Program-made: the position numbers and the translations under genes
Assembly (NCBI RefSeq): GCF_014695975.1
Contig: NZ_JACJPI010000040.1
Location: 1-64,000, forward strand
Direction: 5' to 3'
Length of the DNA: 64,000 bases
Origin: Leptolyngbya sp. FACHB-321
GTDB lineage: Bacteria > Cyanobacteriota > Cyanobacteriia > Leptolyngbyales > Leptolyngbyaceae
In this document: positions 1 to 8,276 of the stretch, one piece after another
Numbering within the stretch: the first letter of the stretch is position 1
Layout: each line of letters opens with the position of its first letter
The notes under the pieces: generated by a model
Told to the model about the DNA's origin: nothing
Database searches by the model: none
Seen by the model: only the letters and a program-made list of their open reading frames with translations

Positions 1-124
1 ACCTGACCTCAATCGGATTGAAAAATGCTGGGCGTGGTTAAAAAGTCGTATTCGCAAACACTTACGTGCTGCCACTCCTTTGCGCGATGCGATGGAAACC
101 GTGCTCAAGCAGGCTGCGTCCTAA
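1..124 (+). CDS. IS630-family transposase, C-terminal fragment (enters from left edge)
   Basis: The frame starting at base 2 reads PDLNRIEKCWAWLKSRIRK and ends at TAA 122-124. PDLNxIExxWxxLK is the hallmark around the last catalytic acidic residue (the E of DDE) in IS630/Tc1-type transposases, so this is the last 40 residues of such an enzyme. The rest lies left of the window, so whether the element is intact cannot be judged. The bases after the stop should hold the right inverted repeat, but without the left end it cannot be delimited. It sits beside a second, unrelated transposon remnant, which marks the left edge as an insertion-prone spot. Confidence 0.8.
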   Translation, partial: PDLNRIEKCWAWLKSRIRKHLRAATPLRDAMETVLKQAAS

Positions 125-235
125 CTTCTATGGTGGTGGCTATATCAAACTTTTCCTGACGCAAAAAGCGCACTGTGCGTGAACACAATGCGCTGTTGTT
201 TGAAAGCTCCGTAAACTAATGTCCGAGCGAGAAAT

Positions 236-430
236 CGCTTTGCGGTACGCTGACGAAACTCTGTGGAGTTCCGGTAAACGATGTAGGTGGTCTACGGGGC
301 GGTGGATCACGCGGAGGCGTGTAAGACGGTAAAACCACTGTCGTCAACACTAGTAAGGAACAGAGAGCCTGTCCACCTTGAAGCAGTGGTGAGGCTTGAG
401 GAAGCAAGCCTCTGAATCCAGAGGCTCTAA
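236..430 (+). mobile_element. Decayed tnpB (IS605/IS607 group) 3' end with structured right-end RNA-like segment
   Basis: Bases 287-415 form an open stretch reading AVDHAEACKTVKPLSS and ending in VVRLEEASL*, which I recognise as the C-terminal tail of cyanobacterial TnpB proteins. Upstream the frame is broken by stops (TAG 284-286 and others), so no working TnpB remains. The segment is strongly structured: CACGC-GGAG-GCGTG, then two mutually exclusive perfect hairpins, 391-398/405-412 (GAGGCTTG/CAAGCCTC) and 407-413/420-426 (AGCCTCT/AGAGGCT). In IS605/IS607 elements the omega RNA overlaps the tnpB 3' end and runs to the right end, and this remnant covers that part. The family assignment is from memory of the tail sequence; the decay and the hairpins are seen directly. 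Confidence 0.5.
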
Positions 431-539
431 TAACGTGTAATGGGTTTCGTGTCATGGTTCTGAAGGCGATGTACGTACATGATTTATGGGTTGGTAGATT
501 ACCTCGCCTCAAATATGCACTCTCAAAAAAGGGGTGAGA

Positions 540-752
540 ATGCAAACCTGGAACAATTGTGCTCAAACCTGGCTAAGAGACCGCTCTGAGACGATTTCAG
601 GAATCCAGGTAAAACTTTTGCAAGTGCTTGCTGGAACTGTCTTGGTAGATGTCCCCAGTGCACCACTGAAGGCAGAGACGGTCAGCCAAGTGTGTGAAAC
701 GGTCCAGGCAACTGTAGGCGTAAGGGAAATGCGCCCTATACCTAGAGCTTAG
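540..752 (+). CDS. Small hypothetical protein (70 aa)
   Basis: A 70-codon frame starts at ATG 540 with GGGG five bases upstream; a GTG at 534 gives two more residues. It ends TAG 750-752. The product (MQTWNNCAQTWLRDRSETIS...) has no signal peptide or membrane segment and I recognise no family. It lies between the tnpB remnant and the convergent CHASE2 kinase gene, so it may be a leftover of the mobile region. A ribosome site and reasonable composition are the only support. Confidence 0.3.
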   Translation: MQTWNNCAQTWLRDRSETISGIQVKLLQVLAGTVLVDVPSAPLKAETVSQVCETVQATVGVREMRPIPRA

Positions 753-820
753 GTCAGTTTTTTTGCATCAGGCTTGCAGAAAAGTGCCAACTTGATGACC
801 GTATTGAGTACCAAACGTGC

Positions 821-2704
821 TTACTGAAACCAGGGTTTAGTGAGAGGAAAGGCAAGCTCGCAAAGGGTTCCTTGAGGGGAGGAGGTTTCGCGCTTAAACT
901 TTCCGCCCAACCTGAAAGCAAGTTTACGAGCATGTTTTGTACCTTCGCCAGGAGTGGCTGTAGCGATGCCCTTGCCGTTATCAAAGACTCGCAAGCAGTA
1001 CCATTTTTGGCTCTGTGTACCGGTGACATCGAGGTGGGTTGCGTCTTCAGCGTGTTTGCCTACATTGCACAAGGCTTCTTCGATGAAACGGCACAAGTCT
1101 CGCTTTTGATCGATCGTCAACGGTCGTTTTTCTAGCGGTTCAAAGTAGCAAGATGTTTTGAGGGTGGCAAACTGGGAGAAATCCGATCGCTCTAGAGTGT
1201 TGGTGTAGACCTCATAGAGCAGTTCATGCAGGGGAAGTTTGAGGTCGAGCTTGAGTCCACTTCTAAGGTGCAGGCTCTCCTCTTGCGTCAAGGCTTCTTG
1301 CTTGAGATGCTCACCTACCCCCCGAATTTCAGCATTGAGATTCTCCAGCGTTAAAAACAGTTGCTCTTGTGGCAGCTTGTTGTCGCGCCCTTGTCTAAGC
1401 AGACTGGCTAACGTTTGTAGTGGACCATTGTGAAGGGTGTTAAAGGTTTGCTCGATCGTGCGTTGGCGTTCATCCAGCCGAGTTTTGAGTGTTTTCTCAT
1501 GCTCATAGACGTAGCTGTAGACGGCGGGGAGAACTACACTCAGATTGAGGACAATTAAGGCTGGCAGCACTGGTAACCACAAGCCTTGCAGCAGTAGAAG
1601 AGTATAGCTTCCCCCGACCAGGAGTAGATTGGCGATGCCAGCAGCAAAAAGAGTGCGTATCAGTCCGCGAGTCCGACGATCGATATAGACGCCAAGAATC
1701 CCCCAGCCTAAGATCCAGCCATATTCCCAGCCCTCTGTCCAGGTCGTCAAGAGCAGGCGTTGATCCAACACGGCGCTGATAATTTGGCTAACGGTGTGTG
1801 CCTGAATATCGAGCGAATTGGTTGGAGCGATCGCCGCTGTTGGGATGATGGGACGAATTTTGGGGTCTGTAATGCCGACAATGATGATGCGATCACGCAA
1901 CCAGTTTGGGTCAACCTTGCCTGCTCTAACATCATTTAAAGAAAGCACGCGAAACGGCTGGTGATGCTGCCGAAAGTTGAGCAAAATCTGCGGGCTACCC
2001 GTCCCAACCCCGGCATATGCACCCGATGGCTTCAAGCGCGGCAGTTCGGTCAAGCCAAACCGCATGGCTTCCTTGTCACGCAGCCCATTTTGAAGGGTAA
2101 GATTCTTGTCTTGAGCAGTTAAATAGGTTTCAACCAACCGAATCGTGAGTGAAAACTTGTAAGCTTCGGCATTAAGCGGATCGTAGATGCCAAGTAGGGC
2201 GCGCCTTACATGGTTATTTGCTCGGTTGTCACCTTCGGGAATCAAGTCGATCAGACCAACCTGTTTGCCAAAAAAGCCTGGTGGCGGCGGAATTTGATCG
2301 GCAGCCGTTAGAACGGTCTCAGAGACAATCAGCTTCTGGCGCTGTTTGAAACCGGCAAGCCGTACTTTATCTGACTTCGCAATTTGGTTTTGTAGAATGT
2401 GCAGACCAATGACCGCAGGCTTGTAAGTTTGCAGTCTGTTCAACAGGTCTACTAGATCACGTTCTGGAATGGGATAGCCTGTCTGTTGGATGGCAGTAGC
2501 GTCGATGCCAACTAACACAATGCGATCGTCTTTCGATTCAGTCGGACGATGACGCAAAAACGCATCCAGCGTCAGCAATTCCAAACTTTGCAGAGAGCCT
2601 GTGAGCCGAGCCGCTATCACTAGCCCAATGACAACCATACCTGGCAGTGCCCAACGCCAAAGTAAAGCGGTTGCTCTCAGGCTATTCCAGAGGTTGCGCT
2701 GCAT
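821..2704 (-). CDS. CHASE2-domain sensor histidine kinase
   Basis: 627-residue membrane sensor kinase. One N-terminal transmembrane helix (about residues 17-37) is followed by an extracytoplasmic CHASE2 domain (about 40-310), three closely spaced hydrophobic segments (about 320-400), a helical region carrying HNGPLQTL with the likely phospho-accepting His425, and a C-terminal HATPase (N-box EEALCNVGKHA, G-box FDNGKGI). The HxGPLQ form is that of HisKA_3/NarX-type kinases, which pair with NarL-type regulators, and such a regulator gene lies directly upstream on the same strand (gap about 90 bases). The ATG has GGAG nine bases upstream. CHASE2 ligands are generally unknown, so the signal cannot be named. 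Confidence 0.88.
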   Translation of the reverse strand: MQRNLWNSLRATALLWRWALPGMVVIGLVIAARLTGSLQSLELLTLDAFLRHRPTESKDDRIVLVGIDATAIQQTGYPIPERDLVDLLNRLQTYKPAVIGLHILQNQIAKSDKVRLAGFKQRQKLIVSETVLTAADQIPPPPGFFGKQVGLIDLIPEGDNRANNHVRRALLGIYDPLNAEAYKFSLTIRLVETYLTAQDKNLTLQNGLRDKEAMRFGLTELPRLKPSGAYAGVGTGSPQILLNFRQHHQPFRVLSLNDVRAGKVDPNWLRDRIIIVGITDPKIRPIIPTAAIAPTNSLDIQAHTVSQIISAVLDQRLLLTTWTEGWEYGWILGWGILGVYIDRRTRGLIRTLFAAGIANLLLVGGSYTLLLLQGLWLPVLPALIVLNLSVVLPAVYSYVYEHEKTLKTRLDERQRTIEQTFNTLHNGPLQTLASLLRQGRDNKLPQEQLFLTLENLNAEIRGVGEHLKQEALTQEESLHLRSGLKLDLKLPLHELLYEVYTNTLERSDFSQFATLKTSCYFEPLEKRPLTIDQKRDLCRFIEEALCNVGKHAEDATHLDVTGTQSQKWYCLRVFDNGKGIATATPGEGTKHARKLAFRLGGKFKRETSSPQGTLCELAFPLTKPWFQ

Positions 2705-2756
2705 CGTCTTCGACTCCAGATTGTGAAAGCTATGGAGACTTACATGTAACGTTTTT

Positions 2757-2787
2757 AAGCGCTAACAATTAACAACTAACAACGGAC
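2757..2787. repeat. Heptanucleotide repeat, TAACAAC type
   Basis: Consecutive units TAACAAT TAACAAC TAACAAC lie between the response-regulator stop and the kinase start. Every reading frame of this heptad contains a stop within 21 bases. It belongs to the set of 7-base repeats spread through this window. Confidence 0.65.
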
Positions 2788-2793
2788 AACCAA

Positions 2794-3480
2794 TTAGTCA
2801 ATCAGTCCTTCTTCCCTGGCGCGAATTTCGGTTTGAATGCGGATATTTTTGCCGTCTTGCTTGTCTTCATCAGGGTAGACTTCTAGCACATCTTGGATCT
2901 TTGTCCAGTAGTGCCGCACTGTGCGTTCAGAGACTTGCATTCGTTTGGCGATCGACCGATCTTGCAACCCTTCATGAAACGCAAGCTTGAGTACGGTGAT
3001 CCAGTCAGGTTTCACCTCTAGCGTACGTCCCCGTCGAATATCTTTGGTGTGAGTAATGCCTTTGAGCGCCCAGTCTACTCGCGTCAGCATTTCGCGGCTG
3101 GAAAGACTTTTATCAGCGACGGTAAACCCAGCCTTGTGACGATCGATTTCGGGTCTGATGCGCACCAACGCTCTGACGTGCGTACTTTGAACGGTCAAAT
3201 TGAGCGTAGGGTAGTTTTGCATCAACGTTTTCAGCAATTGCACGCCCGACTCAGCCTGGGCTGCACCGCCGTTTGTTTCGGGTAAGGAAAGGTCTAGCAC
3301 AATCAGGTCAGGCATCTGTAGTTTTACTTGGCTCAACGTACTCGCGACGGTTTGAGCCGTCAGAATTTCTGCATGTGGGTATTGTTGCTTAAGTAGATCG
3401 ATCGTGCCACCCAGAACGATTTCGTGATCATCAACCACTAAAAGACGAAGCTTGGCTGGTTCTGAGGGATTTTGGCTCAT
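2794..3480 (-). CDS. NarL/LuxR-type response regulator
   Basis: Two-domain response regulator. The N-terminal receiver has the acidic pair in LLVVDDHE and the phospho-acceptor Asp63 in VLDLSLPE; a C-terminal helix-turn-helix contains DRSIAKRMQVSERTVRHYW, followed by a basic/acidic tail. It is likely the cognate partner of the CHASE2 kinase gene just downstream, and the two form a probable operon. The ORF opens at a TTG (3528); I prefer ATG 3480 (MSQNPSEP) because the receiver begins about ten residues later, though ATG 3492 is also possible and neither has a strong ribosome site. The bulky C-terminal tail after the HTH is unusual for NarL proteins but common in cyanobacterial regulators paired with CHASE2 kinases. 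Confidence 0.85.
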   Translation of the reverse strand: MSQNPSEPAKLRLLVVDDHEIVLGGTIDLLKQQYPHAEILTAQTVASTLSQVKLQMPDLIVLDLSLPETNGGAAQAESGVQLLKTLMQNYPTLNLTVQSTHVRALVRIRPEIDRHKAGFTVADKSLSSREMLTRVDWALKGITHTKDIRRGRTLEVKPDWITVLKLAFHEGLQDRSIAKRMQVSERTVRHYWTKIQDVLEVYPDEDKQDGKNIRIQTEIRAREEGLID

Positions 3481-3856
3481 TGCCGACAACATAAAACGGA
3501 AAGAGCGATTGCATAAAGGTACCTTCAACTTTGCCGAAAACTACAGAGAAAGGCAAGCAGTTTGCATGAAGCTGCTTACAGAAAACTGCAAGGCTTGCCA
3601 ACATTCTTGGCAATGAACTTGGCAGAGAGGGCTAATGTAACGCAACAAGCATTTTCATACAATCTGAGTTAATTCACCCAAACTTCAAATGATCCGGGAA
3701 AAAACGGTTGTCTTGGTGAGAAACCTGGACGTGATGTTTGGATGAAGCTTCGGTTAGTCATATTCACGTAAATTGCTCTGAATCACTGAAGCACTACTAC
3801 AGACCCAGTCATCAGTTTGAAAGCAGCTTTGTACCCTTCTCTAGCCCCGGAGAACT
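3481..3856. promoter_or_regulatory. Divergent intergenic region
   Basis: 376 bases separate the response-regulator start (minus) from the PAS-LuxR regulator start (plus), so both promoters must lie here. I see no convincing -10/-35 pair, small ORF or RNA. The only clear element is the GGAG ribosome site at about 3848. Confidence 0.4.
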
Positions 3857-4447
3857 ATGCTAAGTCAACTAGAACAAACGAAATCATTCGCTCAAGACAG
3901 CACCCTGCTAAAAGGTGTACTTGAAGGTATTACTGATGGCATTTTAATTTTGTCCGATCGCGGTGAGTGGATCTATCACAACTACTACGCTCATTGCATT
4001 TGTCAACAGCTTAACCAGCACAACAATCAGGATTATGCAGGTGTGCCCACGGTGCCCGAAGCAATCTGGCAGACCTGTAAGGCATTGATTGAAAGCCGTG
4101 AGCTGTATGCTGATCAGCCGATTGTCATGGAGTCAGAAATTGCTTCCACTCGATCGCACACTTATCGGATTCGGGTCCGGTGGCTGACCTTAGATGACCT
4201 CAAACGCCCATATCTGGCGGTTTTACTAGAAGATCGGCAGCAGTCTTTGCAAAACCGGGCACTGGCTGAAGCCGTTTTGTACGATCTGTCACCACGACAA
4301 ACAGAGGTCTGGCTTTTACGTCGTGCGGGATTCACATATCAACAGATTGCGCTCGAGCTTTACATCACCCTCAATACGGTCAAACGACATCTCAAAGATA
4401 TTCGAGCGAAACAGAGCCTATCGATTGATCTAGAACGTCAAGCGTAA
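3857..4447 (+). CDS. PAS-like / LuxR-type HTH transcriptional regulator
   Basis: 196-residue regulator. The N-terminal half (LEGITDGILILSDRGEWIYHN) looks like a PAS fold, and the C-terminal half is a GerE/LuxR helix-turn-helix (LSPRQTEVWLLRRAGFTYQQ...LNTVKRHLKDI). No receiver domain or phospho-acceptor is visible, so control is probably by ligand or redox sensing in the PAS part rather than by phosphorylation. The start is ATG 3857 with CGGAG five bases upstream. It is transcribed away from the CHASE2 two-component pair, so cross-regulation is plausible. An NfeD-like gene follows on the same strand after 85 bases. Confidence 0.8.
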   Translation: MLSQLEQTKSFAQDSTLLKGVLEGITDGILILSDRGEWIYHNYYAHCICQQLNQHNNQDYAGVPTVPEAIWQTCKALIESRELYADQPIVMESEIASTRSHTYRIRVRWLTLDDLKRPYLAVLLEDRQQSLQNRALAEAVLYDLSPRQTEVWLLRRAGFTYQQIALELYITLNTVKRHLKDIRAKQSLSIDLERQA

Positions 4448-4532
4448 GCCTAAACCGCTGCGTTTGCTTTCTACCTGTTCGACGTTGGCAGCACCAGTAC
4501 AATGCAAGCCCTTAGCCTCAGGAGAAACCACG

Positions 4533-4826
4533 ATGTTAGCGTTTAATTCCATCAAGGCTTTTAATTCATTCCTCTTTAACGAGCCAATAGAGCAGGCTGC
4601 AACGTCCTTCCTTAGCGAAGCAGACCCCAACTATCGGGGACGGGCGATCGTCTCCGAAATCATTGCACCACACAAGCGAGGACGAGTGAAGTTTCAAGGT
4701 TCGTGGTGGCTCGCGCAGTGTGAACAAGATGTGACGCTTGCCGTTGGTGAGGTTGTGCAAGTCATTGGACGGCAAAACATTACGCTGCTCGTCAAACCGA
4801 CTTCGCTATCAGCAGCGTCGTACTAG
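4533..4826 (+). CDS. NfeD-like OB-fold domain protein (97 aa)
   Basis: The core RGRAIVSEIIAPHKRGRVKFQGSWWLAQCEQD...AVGEVVQVIGRQNITLLVKP matches the C-terminal NfeD/OB-fold domain normally attached to a membrane part. Here only the soluble domain is present, with a 45-residue N-terminal extension. The ORF track starts at 4464, but ATG 4533 has AGGAG eight bases upstream and is the better start. In larger NfeD proteins this domain partners with SPFH/stomatin-like or protease modules in membranes, but no such partner is next door. Its role here is unknown; small free-standing copies are common in cyanobacteria. Confidence 0.75.
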   Translation: MLAFNSIKAFNSFLFNEPIEQAATSFLSEADPNYRGRAIVSEIIAPHKRGRVKFQGSWWLAQCEQDVTLAVGEVVQVIGRQNITLLVKPTSLSAASY

Positions 4827-4829
4827 GAA

Positions 4830-4905
4830 AGGTTTAGCGGTTAGCGGTTAGCGGTCAGCTATCAACTTTTCGCTGACTACTAACCGCTGATTGCTAATCA
4901 CATGC
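4830..4905. repeat. Heptanucleotide repeat, TAGCGGT type
   Basis: Three tandem TAGCGGT units followed by related CAGCTAT/ACTAACCGCTGA segments fill most of the gap between the NfeD-like gene and the convergent gene at 4926. The tail partly mirrors the head (TAGCGGT against ACCGCTGA), so a weak hairpin could form. Confidence 0.65.
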
Positions 4906-4925
4906 CCTTTCTATTCATCCGACCA

Positions 4926-5225
4926 TTACTGCTCTTGCATCAAGCGCAGGTAGTTTTGTTGCAGTCGAATATTGTCTTGCGTCAGGCGATCACCCATTTC
5001 TTTCTCAGCATCGCTAATCTGCTCCCAAAAGGCAGTAGAGCGTCGTGCGGTCAATAGCTCCTGCCAGAGTGCGTCGATCACTTCTGCGGCAACAGCGTCT
5101 ACGGCTAGATCGCTGAGTAGCTGTGCCATGTTTTGGCAAGCTGCTTCTTGCTGGGTCGGATTCCGTGCCAGTGAGAAACAGTCTTTCAGTTGAGCAAGCT
5201 GATTCTGAGTCAGAGAGTGGGTCAT
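4926..5225 (-). CDS. Conserved hypothetical protein (99 aa)
   Basis: Small soluble, mostly helical, acidic protein (MTHSLTQNQLAQLKDCFSLA...). It has no signal peptide, metal motif or membrane segment. I do not recognise a named family; the composition and clean ORF suggest a conserved cyanobacterial protein. The ORF track opens at a TTG (5231); ATG 5225 is preferred. It is divergent from trpS, so the 5226-5364 spacer serves both genes. Confidence 0.55.
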   Translation of the reverse strand: MTHSLTQNQLAQLKDCFSLARNPTQQEAACQNMAQLLSDLAVDAVAAEVIDALWQELLTARRSTAFWEQISDAEKEMGDRLTQDNIRLQQNYLRLMQEQ

Positions 5226-5289
5226 AATCAAACCAATGCCGTTTTGTTTGAGACCTGGAGCGCTTAGGCTCAGGAGTTTACATTTCTTA

Positions 5290-5314
5290 ACCGTAGCTTT
5301 ACTTACGGTACAAT
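5290..5314 (+). promoter_or_regulatory. Palindrome overlapping a candidate -10 box upstream of trpS
   Basis: ACCGTA (5290-5295), eight bases, TACGGT (5304-5309), with the last T shared with TACAAT (5309-5314), a good bacterial -10 match about 50 bases before the trpS start. No -35 hexamer is at proper spacing. It could be an operator or chance. Confidence 0.25.
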
Positions 5315-5364
5315 CAGCCTCACACTGACACGTCTACTTTTGGTTGGATTCTATTTTAGGGACT

Positions 5365-6381
5365 ATGGCGAAGCAGCGGATTCTTTCGGGAGTGCAACCA
5401 ACTGGCAATCTCCATCTAGGCAACTACCTGGGTGCCATTCGTAATTGGGTGGAGGGGCAACACCAGTACGATAATTTCTTTTGTGTGGTTGATTTGCACG
5501 CCATCACTGTGCCGCACAACCCCGCTACATTGGCGCAAGACACGTACACGATCGCGGCGCTCTATCTTGCCTGTGGCATTGACCTCAGCAACTCAACGAT
5601 CTTTGTCCAGTCCCACATTTCGGCGCATAGCGAACTTGCCTGGTTGCTCAATTGCATTACCCCGCTCAATTGGCTCACGGATATGATCCAGTTCAAAGAA
5701 AAAGCCGTTAAACAGGGCGAAAATGTTGGCGTAGGGCTGTTGGATTATCCCGTTCTGATGGCAGCAGACATTTTGCTCTATGACGCGGATAAAGTGCCTG
5801 TCGGCGAAGACCAAAAGCAGCATTTGGAATTAACCCGCGATTTGGTCGATTCGTTTAATCACAAGTTTGCCAAGCCCAACCAGCCCGTCCTTAAGAAACC
5901 CGATCCGCTTATTCGAGCAGAAGGTGCGCGGGTCATGAGCCTAACCGATGGCACTAAGAAAATGTCCAAATCCGATCCATCAGAACTCAGCCGTATTAAC
6001 CTGCTTGATCCACCAGATGTGATTCAGAACAAAATCAAGCGCTGCAAAACTGATCCGGTGCGCGGTCTGGTCTTTGATGACCCCGATCGCCCCGAATGCC
6101 ATAATCTCCTGACGCTCTATATGTTGCTGTCTGGTCAGACGAAAGCAGTCGTTGCAGCCGAATGCCAGGATATGGGCTGGGGGCAATTTAAGCCCTTGTT
6201 GACCGAAACCGCGATCGCCCATCTCCAACCCATCCAGGCAAAATATCAGGAAATTATGGCTGAACCAAGCTACCTGGATTCGGTATTGCGTGATGGTCAG
6301 GAGAAGGCAGGGGCGATCGCCAATGCCACATTGCTGCGTGTTAAAGATGCTCTTGGCTACTCACGTCTTCCTGTAGTGTGA
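5365..6381 (+). CDS. trpS: Tryptophanyl-tRNA synthetase
   Basis: Class I aminoacyl-tRNA synthetase that charges tRNA-Trp in the cytosol. Visible signatures are the HIGH-like PTGNLHLGNYLGA near the N-terminus, PVGEDQKQHLELTRD in the middle, and KKMSKSDPS (the KMSKS loop) at about two-thirds. Length (338 aa) is normal for bacterial TrpS. The ORF track begins at a TTG (5344); ATG 5365 directly precedes the conserved KQRILSGVQPTG start and has AGGG upstream. It is followed by a hairpin terminator before the MTHFR-family gene, so it is likely transcribed alone. Confidence 0.97.
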   Translation: MAKQRILSGVQPTGNLHLGNYLGAIRNWVEGQHQYDNFFCVVDLHAITVPHNPATLAQDTYTIAALYLACGIDLSNSTIFVQSHISAHSELAWLLNCITPLNWLTDMIQFKEKAVKQGENVGVGLLDYPVLMAADILLYDADKVPVGEDQKQHLELTRDLVDSFNHKFAKPNQPVLKKPDPLIRAEGARVMSLTDGTKKMSKSDPSELSRINLLDPPDVIQNKIKRCKTDPVRGLVFDDPDRPECHNLLTLYMLLSGQTKAVVAAECQDMGWGQFKPLLTETAIAHLQPIQAKYQEIMAEPSYLDSVLRDGQEKAGAIANATLLRVKDALGYSRLPVV

Positions 6382-6420
6382 GGAGGGTGAAGCACCCTGG
6401 AGACCTATACTAATTTGTAC

Positions 6421-6448
6421 GAGCGCGAGCTTTTGCGGCTCTTTTTTT
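6421..6448 (+). terminator. Rho-independent terminator after trpS
   Basis: GAGCGC...GCGGCTC stem (one-base bulge) followed by seven T. It ends eight bases before the next start codon, so it may also act as an attenuator-like leader for the downstream gene. Confidence 0.65.
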
Positions 6449-6455
6449 GATTTGT

Positions 6456-7382
6456 ATGTCTGATAACGCCACAAACACGACACGATCCCTAGCATCGACC
6501 TTCCGCGCTGCTGCTCAACAGGGCGACTTCCTCATTACGGCAGAAGTAATGCCGCCCAAGGGAGGAAACCCCGCTCATATGCTCGAAATGGCGCGATCGC
6601 TCAAGGGTCGGGTGCATGCGGTAAACATCACCGACGGTAGCCGAGCGGTATTGCGGATGTCGTCGTTGGCAGCGTCCGTACTTTTGGCGCAGGAAGGCAT
6701 TGAGCCGATTTGTCAGATGGCGTGTCGCGATCGCAACGCTATTGGCTTACAGGGAGACCTCATGGGTGCCCAAGCGCTTGGCATTCGCAACATTTTAGCG
6801 TTGACGGGTGACCCCATCAAGGCAGGCGACCATCCCCAAGCTAAAGCTGTGTTTGAGCTAGAGTCGGTTCGCTTGCTGCAACTGATTCACAAGCTGAATG
6901 CTGGGTGTGATTTCAATGACAAACTGTTAACGGATGGCGCGACCGAGTTCTTTGTTGGAGCGGCGATCGATCCTCAATGTGGTAGCTGGTCAGGGTTGCA
7001 GCGTCGATTTGAGCGCAAACTAGCAGCCGGAGCGGAATTTTTTCAAAGCCAGTTAATTTCAGACTTCGATCGACTCGAAAAGTTTATGACCCAGCTTGCA
7101 GTCGGCTGCAACAAGCCTGTCCTGGCAGGTATTTTCTTGCTCAAGTCAGCGAAAAACGCACAGTTCATTAATCGTTGTGTGCCAGGTGTGCAAATTCCTG
7201 ACCACATCATCGATCGCCTGGAACGTGCCGCTGATCCACTCCAGGAAGGCGTACTGATTGCAGCCGAACAAGTAAAGCAAGCCCGCCAGCTCTGTCAGGG
7301 TGTTCACGTGATGGCGGTCAAACGCGAAGATTTGATTCCGCAGATTCTTGACCTGGCAGGCATTGCACCGTTACAGAATTAG
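6456..7382 (+). CDS. Methylenetetrahydrofolate reductase family protein
   Basis: 308-residue TIM-barrel flavoprotein of the MTHFR family, which reduces methylene-THF to methyl-THF for methionine synthesis. Visible signs are ITAEVMPPKGGNP at the first strand, NITDGSRAVLRM, ICQMACRDRN, and ILALTGDPIKAGDHP followed by the helix that normally lines the FAD site. The motif set is typical of the cyanobacterial single-domain form rather than canonical E. coli MetF (which has EFFPPK), so the exact electron donor is uncertain. Start ATG 6456 (MSDNATNTT); the TTG at 6447 in the ORF track lies in the terminator T-tract. Confidence 0.8.
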   Translation: MSDNATNTTRSLASTFRAAAQQGDFLITAEVMPPKGGNPAHMLEMARSLKGRVHAVNITDGSRAVLRMSSLAASVLLAQEGIEPICQMACRDRNAIGLQGDLMGAQALGIRNILALTGDPIKAGDHPQAKAVFELESVRLLQLIHKLNAGCDFNDKLLTDGATEFFVGAAIDPQCGSWSGLQRRFERKLAAGAEFFQSQLISDFDRLEKFMTQLAVGCNKPVLAGIFLLKSAKNAQFINRCVPGVQIPDHIIDRLERAADPLQEGVLIAAEQVKQARQLCQGVHVMAVKREDLIPQILDLAGIAPLQN

Positions 7383-7530
7383 CGATCAGCCGTCAGCTTT
7401 CAGCGATTAGCTCTAGTGTTGCCACTGCTTCGATCGATCGCTGGTAAGCAATCAACGTCTACGAAACAAGAGACAATATCCTTTCGGCTGGCTGCTGATC
7501 GCTGATAGCTGATAGCTTATAGCTGACCAA
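7383..7530. repeat. Heptanucleotide repeat region, GCTGATA/CAGCGATTAG type
   Basis: The gap between two convergent genes is bordered by degenerate heptads: AGCGATCAGCCGTCAGCTTTCAGCG at the left, and GCTGATA GCTGATA GCTTATA GCTGACC at the right. The units contain TGA/TAG stops. No separate terminator is recognisable, but the two blocks are partly complementary and could pair. Confidence 0.6.
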
Positions 7531-7531
7531 C

Positions 7532-8053
7532 CTAACGGTTGAAAAACTGACCCGCCATATTCAGCGCGTCGCCTAGATCAACGCTCCCATCATTATTTTT
7601 GTCCAGAAAGGCACTCAAGACAGGATTGCCTGCCTGTGGGTTTTCAGTATGTGCGCCACCCTGGAGGAACTTCAGCGCGAGGGGCACCAGGGTCGGCAGA
7701 ATAGCTTGAATCGTTTGTGGCGGAAGCCCTGTCCGCTGAATCAAATCTTGTACGACTTGCTGCTGCATAACGGGTCCCAGAACAGCATTTACCGCTTGGG
7801 GATTTGGTCCTGTGCCGCTGTATTGATTAACCATTGCCTGTGCTTGTCCTGCTCCTCCAGTAGCCTGCTGCTGTTGTAGCGCCGATTGCACGTAGCCACC
7901 AACAACGGACACGAGCGTCTGCGTTGTGCCTGCATCAATGCCATTGCTGTTGCTCATTTGCTGGACAGTATTGAGAATTGAGCCAAGCTGACTTGGGTTT
8001 GCCTGCTGACTTGGGTTGCTGACTGCGCTTAAGACTGCATCGAAAAGTCCCAT
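7532..8053 (-). CDS. DUF937-like protein with an EF-hand-like loop
   Basis: 173-residue soluble protein. The N-terminus (MGLFDAVLSAVSNPSQQ) and Gln-rich middle resemble DUF937/YidB-like proteins, and the C-terminus holds DKNNDGSVDLGD, a canonical calcium-binding EF-hand loop with D-N-N-D at alternate positions. Calcium binding is an inference from that loop. Start at 8053 (MGLFDAV) is chosen over the ORF-track Met at 8086 because GAGGAAT lies just upstream. It is convergent with the MTHFR gene and divergent from the GTPase gene. Confidence 0.7.
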   Translation of the reverse strand: MGLFDAVLSAVSNPSQQANPSQLGSILNTVQQMSNSNGIDAGTTQTLVSVVGGYVQSALQQQQATGGAGQAQAMVNQYSGTGPNPQAVNAVLGPVMQQQVVQDLIQRTGLPPQTIQAILPTLVPLALKFLQGGAHTENPQAGNPVLSAFLDKNNDGSVDLGDALNMAGQFFNR

Positions 8054-8276
8054 AAGATTCCTCATTCCAACATTTTTGACCACCACTCAAGCTACCAGAG
8101 CATAAACCGTCTAGCATCTCTCGGTTAGGGTAACTGTCTCATGCGTTGATCGCGACTGGCTTAATGATCTTTTAGGGCAGTGGACTATTAAGGCTAGCTG
8201 GCTTTAAGGGCAGTCAGGCACCTCTCCAAAAAAATCGGGGAACTAGAATGAAAGGCAGATGCACCACAAATAATTC

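Noticed and set aside
216-566. 116-aa minus-strand ORF rich in Pro and Ser
   Set aside because: It is the antisense of the decayed TnpB tail and its hairpins; no ribosome site and no family likeness.
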